NCBI RefSeq assembly: GCF_030272615.1
Contig: NC_081415.1
Coordinates: 368,719,667 to 368,783,666, forward strand
Source of the DNA: Cryptomeria japonica
Taxonomy: Eukaryota > Streptophyta > Pinopsida > Cupressales > Cupressaceae
Direction: 5' to 3'
DNA: 64,000 nt
Numbering within the stretch: position 1 is the stretch's first letter; every line of letters starts with the position of its first letter. A program made the position numbers and the translations under genes. Of the stretch, positions 11,400 through 22,289 are shown one piece after another. The notes under the pieces are model-generated. The model saw nothing but the letters and a program-made list of their open reading frames with translations. It was not told the DNA's origin and did not search any database.

Positions 11400-12755
11400 T
11401 GCAGCGCTGAGAAGAATTCTCTCTGGAATCAGCAGGTCTAGCACCACCATCTAAAGGACCACCTGGATCTCTCCTAGGGCCAGTGACGCCCTGACTCTCT
11501 ATCTACTATGATCCCCCATGTCTGGTTCTCTGAGCATATGAAGTTGCTCATCTCTCTAGTGGTATGACCTAAAAAGAGAGAATCTGGTAGTACTGAGCCC
11601 AACCGGAGTGATATGCAAGATCCATAATGGTATCTCAGGTGAGGCCCTAAGTAGTCATCCGTTGTAGAGTTTATATCAACTCTTGATCAATACCAATGCC
11701 TCTCTATGGTCATATCCCACTCAGCTATCAGTGTAGCAACTTGAGGTTGTAACTATGTCACCTGTCCTTGTAACTATTGTAGTTGACTCTGTAGGCTATT
11801 GATTTGTGCCTGTTACTGCTAGGATGGCACTCTAATAATTATCTGTCAAAATGGTCTCTAAGATTCATGTTGAGGTTCTTGTTGTGGTGTATGTACCTAT
11901 CCAACTCCACCCACTTCCCCCATACCTATATCCTATGTGGGTGGTCCTTTAGACCTCCTCCTACAAACCACTTATGCCACCCAATCGGTAGGTAACTTTC
12001 TAGAAGGCCTCGAGTTATTGCCCCCTGATGTACCTGCTAATACTAAGCCACCTCCATCTCCTCCCTATCCCCCGTCTCCACCATCATCTCCCCCATCTCT
12101 GTCATCTCCTCCACTACCATCTCCCCCATCTCCTCCTCCTTGATCTCCACCTCTCTATCCATCCTCACCTTCATCTCCCCTCCGCCTCGGTGCTCTCCAT
12201 AGTGGTCGGTGCTCCCCATCCTCAAATGCTGGCACTAGCTCATCTGGATCTTATAACCGATGCAAAGGGTGAGAGCAAGGTATTGTGCATACTCTAGGGT
12301 CATCTCAAGATCAATGGTACTTGATAAATAGTCCCAATCCTATGCTCTAAGGGCCATGTACTTTTCAGATGCCACATCGTAGGAAAGGGAAGGCCCCCAA
12401 TTGGCTACATCATGTCATCTTTGTGCATAGAATGTTGTCCCCTATGGAGGTCCCTGTACTCTATCATACTATCTCAACACTCTTGTCACAATGAAGCACT
12501 CAATGACATATGTTTTATAGCCAATAAGGTATCTGTAAGTGAACACATAAGGCATCCCGAGCCTATCCTCTTCCCATGGCTCACAATCTTGATACAGCCT
12601 CCAAATAGCTATATCTAAGTCATCTAATGCTTACTGTCAATACTCCAATTTGCTTAGCTTTCGCTGGACAACCACACATGTATAACCATAGACATATGGT
12701 CTCCCTACTGGTTAATCCTTGTCTATTGGAAATTGACACTCATCTAGATTATAAG
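11400..12755 (-). pseudogene. Decayed plant mobile domain (PMD)-like reading frame
   Basis: On the minus strand from about 12707 down to 12230 one frame is continuous apart from roughly seven stops. It carries, in order, an AIWRLYQDCEPW segment, a MPYVFTYRYL segment, IECFIVTRVLR, a WGPSL segment, ASEKYMALRA and a DWDYL tail. The layout (W.PY-like start, RVLRQ-like motif, W.....SEKYM.....DW) resembles C-terminal halves of plant mobile domain proteins, which occur in DNA transposons and retroelements. A Glu/Met-rich repeat follows (12225-12043), then a Gln/Leu coiled-coil-like stretch near 11830-11720. The 5' end is lost: L1 is inserted at 12756. Assignment rests on pattern memory; an unrelated transposon protein is possible. 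Confidence 0.42.
12047..12180. repeat. Imperfect CTCC/CATCTCC minisatellite-like tract
   Basis: The plus strand repeats short units such as CCATCTCCTCC and CCATCTCCCC. On the minus strand it would encode the Glu/Met/Val-rich part of the decayed PMD-like protein, so it is probably expanded coding repeat. The proline-rich plus-strand frames are its shadows. Confidence 0.6.
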
Positions 12756-13626
12756 TGTTGTCATTTCTAGAAACACACTTCATGGGAGATCGGGGAATCA
12801 AGGTAATTGACATTCACTTCACCAGCATTCAAGAAACTGGCAAGCATGTAACCGACAAACTTGGAACCGGTATTCTAAGGCCAACATAGTAGATTGATCT
12901 GGCAAGTGTGGAAGCGGCAACGGTCATATTGTTTCATGTTTATATCTCATTTGGGCTGACATGTGTCTTATCATTTTGTAATATGATTGTAAGCCGACAT
13001 AAGGAATTTTTGTTTATTCATGTAATTGGGTATATAAGTCAGTCTAGGTTAGGTCATTTTGAGGATATGACAAATAAGAGATGTGATATATTATGTGATG
13101 GTATATGAGCAAGCTCTTGATTGATAGAATGCAAATGTAATGATCTGCAATCGGTCTTGATTATTTCTCTATAGGTTTGGGAAGCGATCTAATCTACCGG
13201 TAAGGAAGGTTACAGTATAACCGGTATAGATAGTGTTTTAATCGGAACTCATCCAGCATAGCAGATGCTCATTCTAAGTTTTTTTTTTTGTTTGTAATCT
13301 AGTACTTTGGAACTATGATCAGTGAGGCTCCTTTTGTGATGAGCAGTGTGCTCTAGGCAATGTGTCTTCCTGCATGTGTAGACCCCTCTTGTATTATTCA
13401 ATTGGCCAATGGAAAGATATTGTGGGTCTCCAATCCCACTGTGGTTTTTCCTCTTTGAGGTTTTCCACATATAAATCTTTGTGTTATGGTGTTGATTCAT
13501 GTGGTTGCATTGATATTGCTTGTTGTTACTTTCTTTTATGCATACCGGTTATTAAGTGGATTTGTTAATAATATCTAACAGAACATTGATTCACCCCCCC
13601 CCTCTCAGTTTTCTTGGATTCCAACA
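12756..13626 (+). repeat. 5' LTR of L1 (871 bp)
   Basis: It begins TGTTGTCATTTC, the same first 11 bases as the L2 5' LTR, and ends GGATTCCAACA. It contains a TATA-like TATATAAG at 13031, a GTGGTTTTTCC...TTTTCCAC block near 13440 and a TTCACCCCCCCCC run near 13592. The last two blocks recur in the LTRs of L2, C3, C4 and C5. Confidence 0.75.
13031..13038 (+). promoter_or_regulatory. TATA-box candidate in L1 LTR
   Basis: TATATAAG in the middle of the LTR, placed as expected for the retrotransposon promoter. No experimental start site can be inferred. Confidence 0.4.
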
Positions 13627-13628
13627 AT

Positions 13629-13640
13629 TGGTATCACATC
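13629..13640 (+). other. Primer-binding site of L1 (degenerate)
   Basis: TGGTATCACATC follows the LTR end by two bases. The first eight bases match the Met-tRNA site TGGTATCAGAGC, the rest has mutated. Confidence 0.65.
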
Positions 13641-13700
13641 TTGGTGGCTCAGAATAAGTCTAACAGCTTGAGGAAGATTATGTATCCATAATTCATAGAG

Positions 13701-14831
13701 ATGAGTCTACAGAAGGAACCTGAAGTAGCACTTGAATACTATGATGTTGAAAGGTTGAAGAACTTGAAGGTGCAAGATGAGTTGAATTCTACAAATGGAT
13801 TCATCCTTACCCTATAGGAGAGGTTATCATCTTCTCAAGCTAAAAGAAAGGAACTTTTACAAAATCTGTGTGATGAAGAGAAGAATGCCCTTAAGGAATT
13901 ATGTCAGAAGCTAAGTCTAGAGAATAATGTCATGAAGAATGAGATGCAAGCCATGACCATAAGGATGTCCAAGGAAATTGAAGACCGGAAGAAGAATAAA
14001 GAAAATCTTGCTATATCTCTGAAAAATAGATCTGAGGAATGCATTAGGTTGGTGCATGAGAATGATGTGTTGAGAACTAAGTTGTTGCAATCATAGAACA
14101 ATGAGCAAGAGTTGGAAAGAATGGTGATAGTCCTAAGAAGTGATCTGGATGCTGCAAATGAATACAAAGAAAAGTTCAGGGTTAGTTCTACAAGGCTTGA
14201 TGAATTATTGAAGGATCAAAGAGACATTGGAGACACTAGAGGTCTTGGATTTGATCATGGAGAAAGCTCTAGTACTGCAAATCAGGGGAATCTATCAGAC
14301 AACCCAAATCTGAAATCATCGGTAGCACAACCCAATGCACACAAATTTAATGGTAGATGCTTTGTTTGTATTAAGTTTGGTCATAGAGCAAGTCAATGCA
14401 GGAATAGAGCAAATCAAAATCTTAATGCAATTCTCGATCAGTGTTCAAATAATAAAAAGTATGGTCATAGGACAAAATATTGTAGAATGAATGTGAAATG
14501 TCATGCATGTGGAAAGTTTGGACATATGGCTAATCAATGTAGGTCAAAGAATGGTCAAGGACTCAACAGGGCAATTCAGAAGAACAATGTTAGTTGCTAT
14601 ACATGCAACAAAATAAGACACGTTGCTTATTATTACAAAATAAAGAATACACTGGAAGGGAATGACACATCTAATGAGAAGGGAAAGCAAAAGGTTAATG
14701 AAATACAACAAGCTCATACTAAATAGTGGGTTAGGAAATCTGATGACCAACCGATAGAGGAAAATTCACCGATTACTCAACCGACAGAGCAGAATGTTCC
14801 TGCACCAAAAGGAAATACATCTGGTAACTAA
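13701..14831 (+). pseudogene. L1 ORF1: coiled-coil protein with four CCHC-type zinc knuckles
   Basis: One frame of 377 codons with three internal stops (13818, 14094, 14724) and no frameshift. Residues about 10-170 are rich in Leu/Glu/Lys heptads and predict a long coiled coil. Then come four zinc-knuckle units: CFVCIKFGHRASQC (about 14360), CSNNKKYGHRTKYC (about 14444, second Cys lost), CHACGKFGHMANQC (about 14501) and CYTCNKIRHVAYYY (about 14596, last Cys lost). No capsid-type gag domain such as UBN2 is visible. Zinc knuckles normally bind RNA, so a nucleocapsid-like, RNA-packaging role is plausible; this is inferred. L2 has an equivalent ORF in the same place. The start at 13701 is the first ATG followed by a long open stretch; an ATG at 13680 meets a stop three codons later. 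Confidence 0.7.
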
Positions 14832-15200
14832 GGCATTAGCCTTAGGGGGAGGCAAATGAATGACAAATTCTTCCTTACCCCTGATAGAGATCTGAAACAA
14901 GCTTTCAAACCTTGGTGAAGTACATTTGGAGGACAACCAACACTGAGATAATGGATTTTGTGTCCAGTATCATATGTCGACATGCATTAATATCAATAAG
15001 GAATTAGGGTTTCGTAGGATAAAAGGATAAGTTGCTTCATTTCTGATCACACGGCACTCAGAGCGAGTTTAAGGTGATCAAGATGATTAAGAGCATTTTC
15101 CAGTGATTTTTCAGTATTTTCTAAGAGAATTTTCAAATATTTTCACCGGCTTAGGTTGAGAGGTATTTTCTCTATTTTCATGCTACTTTTCTAAATCGTG
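14832..15200 (+). other. ORF1-ORF2 spacer of L1
   Basis: 369 bp without a usable frame. It contains AGGGTTTCGTAGG at about 15006 and a TTTTC-rich tract. The L2 spacer has the corresponding phrase AGGGTTTGTACCC, so this is probably the leader of a second transcript or an intron or IRES-like region; which one cannot be told. Confidence 0.45.
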
Positions 15201-17399
15201 ATGGCTTCTGGATCTGTGTGAAGCCCTACCCTGACTCATCCTAGCATTTCAGTGATTTTCATGTTGAGACTATTATAGATGCTTTATTTTTATGCATTAT
15301 GGATTTAGAACTTATATGATTCCATGATTTGGATAACATTGATATATATTGATGCTTCATTTCTATGCATTATAGATATAGAACTCTATATGATTCTAGA
15401 ATAGGATAAATTTGGGATGATGTATGTCATTATTGGATTTGCAGGACTTTACTATGATGATAGAAATAGGATGCATGTTTTATGTATGGAGCAAAATTAT
15501 GAGGATTATGATAATTACTTATGTGGATTTATTTGGATATAAGATATATTGATTTGTTTAATATCATTTGTATGCAGAGTGTTTGATGTGTATTCTTATT
15601 CATGTGTTTAATTCTATATGAGGTTATTTGGAATTATTAATGTGTAATTGAGATGCGCAGGAAAATTATCCATGTGACCATGGAAACATTATGGAGAACC
15701 AAACCTAGACCTATGTACGTTCGTAAAACCAGGGGTTGTCTATTTGGAGAGACAACACCCAGTATGTATCGTATTTTATTTGTGAAAGTAAATGTTGCAT
15801 GTGTGTTATCCTTTTTTAGTTTTAACAACCTGTGAGAACTCTCACTGAGGTCTTTTTAGGCAAGAATGAGAGACTTTGTGGGTAATCAACCACTCTCCAT
15901 TTTTTGGAGATCATGCATTTTTTTTAAAAGAATAGTTTTGGGATAGAAAATTGGCTAAGTGTAGAAGAAAGGATTGTGGAATTGGACTGCTCATCCTCAA
16001 ACTAGTTCTAGCAAACCTTTGGGCAGATTGAAGGTTGGTTCATCTTCCCCTTTTGTTTCTTTTTACGTTGCATGTTTATGTTGGAAAAATTGTTTGTATG
16101 TAAAAGTTGTTTTCTTGTATTTTCTTTTGTGAAAATTTTTATGCGGCCTATCTTTTATTCTTTTATGCATTTCCTGTGATTTGGGAGTAACCAAGGCCTT
16201 CTACTCTTGGGAGAGTAGGATGGTGTTGTGAGTGGTAGGAGTTTGACAACCCTCGAGTGAGAGGCTCTCATTATGAGAGTGATCTCAAGGGGTGTATTTG
16301 TGACCCTTATTGCATGGCCTGGTTTATTCATTTAGGGGTCATAACGAGAGAAAGTATGGCATGAATGCCTTGGGGGGGCATAAGGATGCGGGGTTAATGA
16401 ACTTATGATATATCTTTGTTTGCCATGAGGTGGCTTTTTGATCTACCATTCTTGTAGTCTCCTCAAGGTATTTGGTCCACTACCACCCATGTAAAAACAT
16501 CAAATTTTGTGATGAAGTGTAGCCTTGGTTGGGAAAGTGTTATTGTGTGTTTTTCCCTTTCTTGTTGTGTTTGCATGTGTGTAACCTGTCTAGGGCTTGG
16601 TTCTCCAAGCTCGGGGGTGGCTTCTAGTAAGCCTAGGTTGGGAGGTGAGCTCTCCATGGTCAAAACCTTATGATTTATTTGCAAGTTGCTAGGAAAGAAA
16701 AGAAAAAGACAAGCTAGAAGTTGTTGGTTTTACTTGATTTGCAAAAAAAGATTTGGGAATGGGATAATATATTTTAGTTGCAGCAATGTAAAAGGAAAGC
16801 TATATGTTGTATTTATTTGTAAAACAAATGTATTCATTTTGTTAAAATCCTCATTTAATAGAAATGAGAGACTAGATGGGTATCTCACCCCTATGTATTG
16901 TTCTTGAAACAATATTGGTTGTATGCGTGTTATTTCTGAAAATAAAAGTTCAGTTTATTTCCTGATGCATATTAAAATAATAGAAAAGTAAGCATATCGA
17001 TTCTTTTTTAAAATTACGGATAAAAAGAATTAATTTGTCTATTCATAAGGTTAATTTAAATGATTCTAGACTAATGTAGTTACTGAATAAAGTTTATTAA
17101 ATTCTGTAATTTTCCCTTTTATTTATTGTGGAAAATAAATCTAAAATTAATAGTCTATCTCTAATTTTAGCAACAAGGTATTTAGAAAAAATAGAAATAC
17201 ATTGATTTAAATCTGTTAGTTAGAAAAAAAAAAAACTGCTTTATGTGATGTTAGGAAAAAGAAATATAATCAGATTATTTAAAGTAAATAAAAGAAAAAT
17301 TTCCCATATTTCCATGCTGTCAATACATTGTTAATTTTTGCATAATTTAGAAAGCAAAGAAAAATATATTCATATTTAGGCAAAATTAAAAATTTATTC

Positions 17400-17402
<3 letters not shown>

Positions 17403-17455
<53 letters not shown>
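17403..17455. repeat. (AT)n microsatellite
   Basis: An uninterrupted run of alternating A and T inside S1. Confidence 0.95.
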
Positions 17456-17459
<4 letters not shown>

Positions 17460-17509
17460 AATAATACTCTCTGCCTGCGGAACTATTTTTGAAAGCTTTA
17501 TAATCACAG

Positions 17510-17511
<2 letters not shown>

Positions 17512-17555
<44 letters not shown>
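17512..17555. repeat. (AT)n microsatellite
   Basis: A second alternating A/T run in S1, 57 bases after the first. Confidence 0.95.
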
Positions 17556-17557
<2 letters not shown>

Positions 17558-17600
17558 GGTATTTTTTTTATATCAAAAAAAAAAATTTAAACAAAATTAT

Positions 17601-17984
17601 GGGGACCCTAACCCTACCCGAAGGGGACCCGAAGCCGACGCTCCCAAGGGCTCCCCCCTGGGTAGTGCAAGCTCTCTGTAAGGCGTGTCCCACAGAGACA
17701 TCATAGGCACTGATGTGGGCCGCGGTCCACAGAGGCGTCGCAGCGCCGCTACGGGCCGCGACCGTGGTCGCTGCTGTGGGCCACGTCTCGCAGGGACGTT
17801 GCGGCGTCTTTGTGGGCCGCGACCCGCAATGGCGCCGACGGCACTGCTGCAGTGGCCGCGCCCTCCAAATGTCGCCCCCCTATGTGAAACCTCTACCTCT
17901 AGCCGCCTCCGCCTGGCAAGTTCGGCCCTCCTCCCTGCACAACAAAAAGAAGAGATAAAAACCCTAACCCGGATCGAGTTAGGG
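17601..17984. other. GC-rich island with internal repeats and CCCTAA motifs, inside S1
   Basis: About 360 bp of strongly GC-rich, CpG-rich sequence within otherwise AT-rich DNA. It contains related units around GGGCCGCGACC / GGGCCACGTC / GGGCCGCGACCC at about 17719, 17754, 17781 and 17815. It is bounded on the left by GACCCTAACCCTACCC (17605) and on the right by a CCCTAAC...GTTAGGG hairpin (17962-17984). Open frames across it (17685-18014) arise from composition and show no domain. Such islands are candidates for promoter or methylation-control sequence; that is inference. Confidence 0.7.
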
Positions 17985-18125
17985 AAGCTTGAAAGTAATA
18001 AGAAAAAAATATAAAATGGAAGGGTATTTTATAATATATTTAATTAGGTCACATGGGGTATTTGTATAGTAATGTTTGTTTAGAAAATAAATATCCTCAT
18101 ATATAAATATATATGTGTTTAATGA

Positions 18126-18127
<2 letters not shown>

Positions 18128-18199
<72 letters not shown>

Positions 18200-18272
18200 A
18201 TATATATATGTATATATATCTATATATGTATGTATATCTATATATATATGTATATGTATATGTATATATATG

Positions 18273-18346
<74 letters not shown>

Positions 18347-18351
18347 TATAG
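18128..18351. repeat. TATATG/TATG compound microsatellite
   Basis: About 220 bp of (AT)n, (ATGTAT)n and similar units. The overlapping Tyr/Ile/Met frames seen here are not genes. Confidence 0.95.
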
Positions 18352-21300
18352 TTTAAAATATGAACATATAAATCTAACTTGAGTTTTAATTATTTTATTT
18401 AAACATTCATATTTTATATATGTTTATTTAAACATTTAAATATGATGTTTTAAATTATAAATTATTTTGGAGTTTAATCTTTAAGGAAATTATAATGACT
18501 TTGTAAGTTATTTTGGTCATAGGGGATTATTTGTAGTCCACCTAAATTTAGGCTTGTCGAGATTAAAACTTTATAGGACAATTTTTATTATGAATTTATT
18601 TAGCCCTTTAGTCAAATTTTAGACACATTATAATTATTGTTAAGATAAATCATGGGGTTTAAAAATTCAATTGCTAGAGTTAATTTACTTAATTCCTACA
18701 ATGATTAAAAGATTAATTGAAATTAATAATATTTCTTGTCGATTAATTTAGGGGTTTTTGCTTAAATGATTTTATTATTTATTAATTGATGAGATAATAA
18801 TAAATTCTTTTGGAGAGTTAACTTTCCACATGTAATTTAGATTACCCCGCTTACTTAATATAGTTGTTTAAATTAACTTTAGTTGAAAAAGAATTCAAAC
18901 GTAGTTAAGACAAGACTTGATACTGCATTACTTTAGCAAACTTAGTTTTATTAGGTTATGTTTTAAAATAAAAATTTCTTTTGTTCGTGCCCAAAAGTTT
19001 GGGCATGACAATATGCTCCTGCTCTTGCAGATGTGGCTACCCCTGTTGTGGTGGACATTAAGGACCGTCCACATCCATAATTTAAGCAATGCCCTTAAAT
19101 TGAAAAGGTCGATGACTCAATCGGTGCATTTTCTAGGGTTCCTGATGAAGGTCTTTATGTGGAAGATGTGAGAGCATATATTCATTGCACTCTGGAGGAT
19201 CTAGGATCATTGGAGATTAAATCAATGTAATTTTCCACTTTGTTGAACAAGGATGGATTGATCAAACTGGAATTTCAAATTATGAAGGATCATGGTTTCA
19301 CTGATATTCTGGAGATACCCAAGTTTGAGGATGAGACAATTTGGTATATGCTGAGCTGAGTCCATGGCAAGTTCATGTGGCTTGATCGGCCCTACAAATT
19401 CACCAAGGAGGCAATTCATGCTATCACCGGTTTACCCCAAGTCAGATAAACACCAGGCAAGAGGAAGATTCTTAATAATGAGGTGAACAAGCTAATCGAT
19501 GCCACCTTTGACAATTGGTCGATGCGGATTAGCACCATCAGGGATAAAGATGTTCAATTTGCAAGCATGGTAATTCGATACAAGGTAACTTAATCAAACT
19601 GGTTGAACTCTATTTCTAGTTCCTATATCTATTGTGCACATAAGATGGTAAAGGAAAATGTGAAATATGATCATTTTTAGTGGATGTGTGATGAGTTGAT
19701 TTCAAATTTGAGAAAGATTAAAGAAAAAGTGAAAGGTACATTCTAGTATAGGAATCTCATTGTCTGTTTAATGCTTCTCTTTCTGAATGAGATGCTTGTA
19801 TCTTGTAAGAGGCAATGAGCCTTTTATATACCAGTAGGAAAATAGATTAAGGATATCTTGAGGAATTTGGGACAGGACAGAGACTCCATTATGTGGGGTT
19901 ATTTCAAAGCATTTCAGAAAGAAATGAAGAAGAGGAAAAGGATACCTAAGCATATAGTTGACAAATACTATCTACCGATATATGCTTCATGGTGAAAAAG
20001 GATGAAACTGTAATGGAGGGAGTGCAACCTAAAACTATTTGGGTTACTGAAATGGGCTGAGGTTGATGCCCAGATCTTGGATCTCTATGCCAAGATGTTG
20101 ATAGATGCCTCAGTTGATGAGAAAGAGAAAACTTTTGGTACTGTATAGCAGAAGGAATCTGAAATAAAGATAGGTTTCAATAAGAAGAAAAGGGAAGGAC
20201 AGATAAAGAAGGTTAGACAGGTTGTCCAAAAGATGTCCTCTGAGATCAAACAAATCATTGGTTTGGCAGAGACATCTCCTCTGGCAGCTTTACAAGCTTC
20301 TCTGGAAGCAAGAACCAGCAAGGGTATATCAAAGAGGAAGAAACAGGAAACCTTTATTGCTCTTGTTGAATCTCGTTATGAGACTAAGGAAGAAACCCCA
20401 AATATTCCTAAGATCTACATGAGGATTCAGAGGAAAAAGCCCGAGGAAGGGAAGCTACAGAAAACTAGAGTCACTCCTCCGGCAACACAAAAGAAAATTT
20501 TGAAGGAGAGGAAACCTATTGAGAAAAGGAAACCAGCCAAGGAGTCTGCTCCCACCCCTAATAAGAAGAAGAAATCAGACCTAGATAAAACTCTTGAATA
20601 TGGTAAAAGTGTTAAGGTTATTGGTCCTCTTTTTGTTGTTGAACTAATTGATCAGATCACAAAAGATGGTATTTTGAGTAACATACAACACTATTATAGT
20701 ATATGGATGATAAGGAACAAAAGGAGATTGAAGAATCAGTTTTGTTATAGTTAGACATATATAAGAAAGCCTTACTTGATATTGAAAAAAAATACCTACA
20801 GATTTATATATCAAGTTAGATGCTAGGAGATTATTGGCTATTGAGGAGGATAAGAATATTAAGGTTCAGGAACTGTTAAATAGTTGTGGTGTTATAACTG
20901 AGGAAGAGATGCAGCAGTGTCTAGAGTTTGCAAACAAATTAATTTTCCGGAGTAGACATTGGCCTGTAAGTCTTATGGTAGGGAGAGTAAATGAAATTGT
21001 CAAGGAAACATATGGGGCTTGGGTTAAATTCTTTGTGGATAAACCAGGTTTCTTTACATCACCGGATATTATGCCTAAGTCTGACATTCTAGACATCCTA
21101 GTTGATGCTAAAGGTAAACGTATACTAGGTGGAGATCCACTGGTTTTGGAATGGAAAACAACTAAGGATATTCCTCTGGCAATAACACTTGTACAGGATA
21201 TAGAGATCAACAAACTGGTAGAAGACAATCCTTCTTTAGTAATTGATGTTGATACAATTGAAATTTGTGAGGCAGAGGCTACAGAAATAACTGCTCCAAG

Positions 21301-22289
21301 TGGCGAAGCCACCGATGCTGAGGAGATAAAGGATAAAATAGATTAGAAGGCAGAAGAGGTGATCAGACTGAGGTCAGGCTACCGGCACCTTCACTGATTG
21401 TTGGTCCCTCATTGTTGGCACTTGACTCATCTAGTCAAGAAGATATTGGTCATTTTGGGAATAAGAACATTGAGCAGCTGAGCAATTTTGAATAGATGTT
21501 TGTTGTAGCTTAGAAATTAAAGAAGGAAGGTTCAGAAGATAAGCAGGTTATTGAGCAAGCTATTCCAATTTTGCAACAGCTTGCACTGGAATGCAAGATT
21601 GATCAGATAGCTAGTCCATCTGGTAAGTTGAAAGGTTTGACTGAGCATATTACAAAAGAGTATAAAACTCTTCAACAAGTGTCAAAGTGGCAATTGGTGA
21701 AAATGTATAATACAGCTAGAAAGGTCACTTGTGATAATATGATCACATCCGACAAAACTAAGCTGACAAAAGAGATGACAAGGATTGATGAAGCTCTTCA
21801 TCAATGTAGTCACATATACCAGTCTTGCACTAACACAACAAAACTTACACTAGACCTGGATAATAAAGTTAAGATGGATAAGGACAAGTTGGAACAACTT
21901 TTAGTCACTTTTGATGGTACTGAATCTTTGACCAGCTTTGTTGATGGTAAAAAATCTCTTTTAGAATCTGAAATTTCAGCCCTGGAGAAGGCAAAGGACA
22001 AATTAATCTGGCGAGCTAGAGAATTGAGAGGTTTGGTAAGCCCTCGGCTTAATACTTTGTTACTTCATAAGTAGGAATGTATGGACCAAATGAATATGCC
22101 CACACCGGCAACCCTAATAGAAGAAGAACTACATGCTTACATTCTGGATGGGTTTGTATCAATTTTGGGAACTCTAAAATCCGGTTGGGATATTTATTTA
22201 GCATTTTTGAAGGGTGCTTATCCGGATTTTTTCAAGTACATTTAGATCCGGTATTCACAATTTTACTTTGTACAGAATTTCATTTCTTA

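Larger units (their letters stand above)
15217..19010. mobile_element. S1: 3.8-kb insertion, probably one very long solo LTR
   Basis: The insert starts TGTGAAGCCCTAC and ends GGGCATGACA, so it has TG/CA termini whose ends are roughly inverted (TGTGAAGCCC against TGTCATGCCC). It is flanked by ATCTG (15212-15216) and ATATG (19011-19015), a 5-bp target duplication with one difference. Removing it restores one reading frame of L1 ORF2. Inside I find no gag or pol domain, no primer-binding site and no direct-repeat pair of LTRs, but two (AT)n runs, a GC-rich island, a TATG-type microsatellite and two similar phrases (AATGAGAGACTTTGTGGGTA near 15866, AAATGAGAGACTAGATGGGT near 16861). A solo LTR of a Gypsy-type element fits best. 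Confidence 0.62.
15201..22245 (+). pseudogene. L1 ORF2: about 1080-codon protein of unknown function, split by S1
   Basis: The start ATG is at 15201. Sixteen bases later the frame is interrupted by S1 (15217-19010) and one target-site copy, then resumes at 19016 in the same frame and ends at 22245. That leaves about 1082 codons, very close to L2 ORF2 (about 1087). It is degenerate: many stops, plus a frameshift pair around 20760-20834 and 21346-21571. Visible parts are YIHCTLEDLGSLEIK (about 19171), VHGKFMWL and FTKEAIHAITGLPQ (about 19363-19430), a SMVIRYKV stretch (about 19565), AHKMVKEN (about 19640), a Lys-rich segment (20300-20580), and a C-terminal coiled-coil-like half (21571-22070). 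Each of the first four has a colinear counterpart in L2. No enzyme motif is recognised. The V-x-G....E-x-I-x-x-I-x-G pattern faintly recalls plant transposon-associated domains of unknown function. Confidence 0.6.
12756..22289 (+). mobile_element. L1: large non-autonomous LTR retrotransposon, visible part
   Basis: L1 consists of a 5' LTR, a mutated Met-tRNA primer-binding site, ORF1 (coiled coil plus four zinc knuckles) and ORF2 (about 1080 codons, unrecognised). Protease, integrase, reverse transcriptase and RNase H are absent. Order and spacing match L2 at 26837-34284: the ORF1-ORF2 spacer is 369 bp here and 437 bp there. S1 splits ORF2 near its start. The 3' LTR is missing from the window because G inserted about 45 bp after the ORF2 stop. 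LTR termini and primer-binding site resemble those of the Copia elements C3, C4 and C5, so movement by enzymes supplied in trans is the natural inference. Confidence 0.75.

Noticed and set aside
17605-17620. Telomere repeat tract
   Set aside because: Only two CCCTAA-like units, not an array; noted as motif only.
17685-18014. Arg/Ala-rich open frames in the GC island
   Set aside because: Expected from GC-rich repeats lacking stops; no domain, two frames equally open.
18113-18382. Open frames encoding Tyr/Ile/Met repeats
   Set aside because: Microsatellite translation in all frames; no start context or domain.
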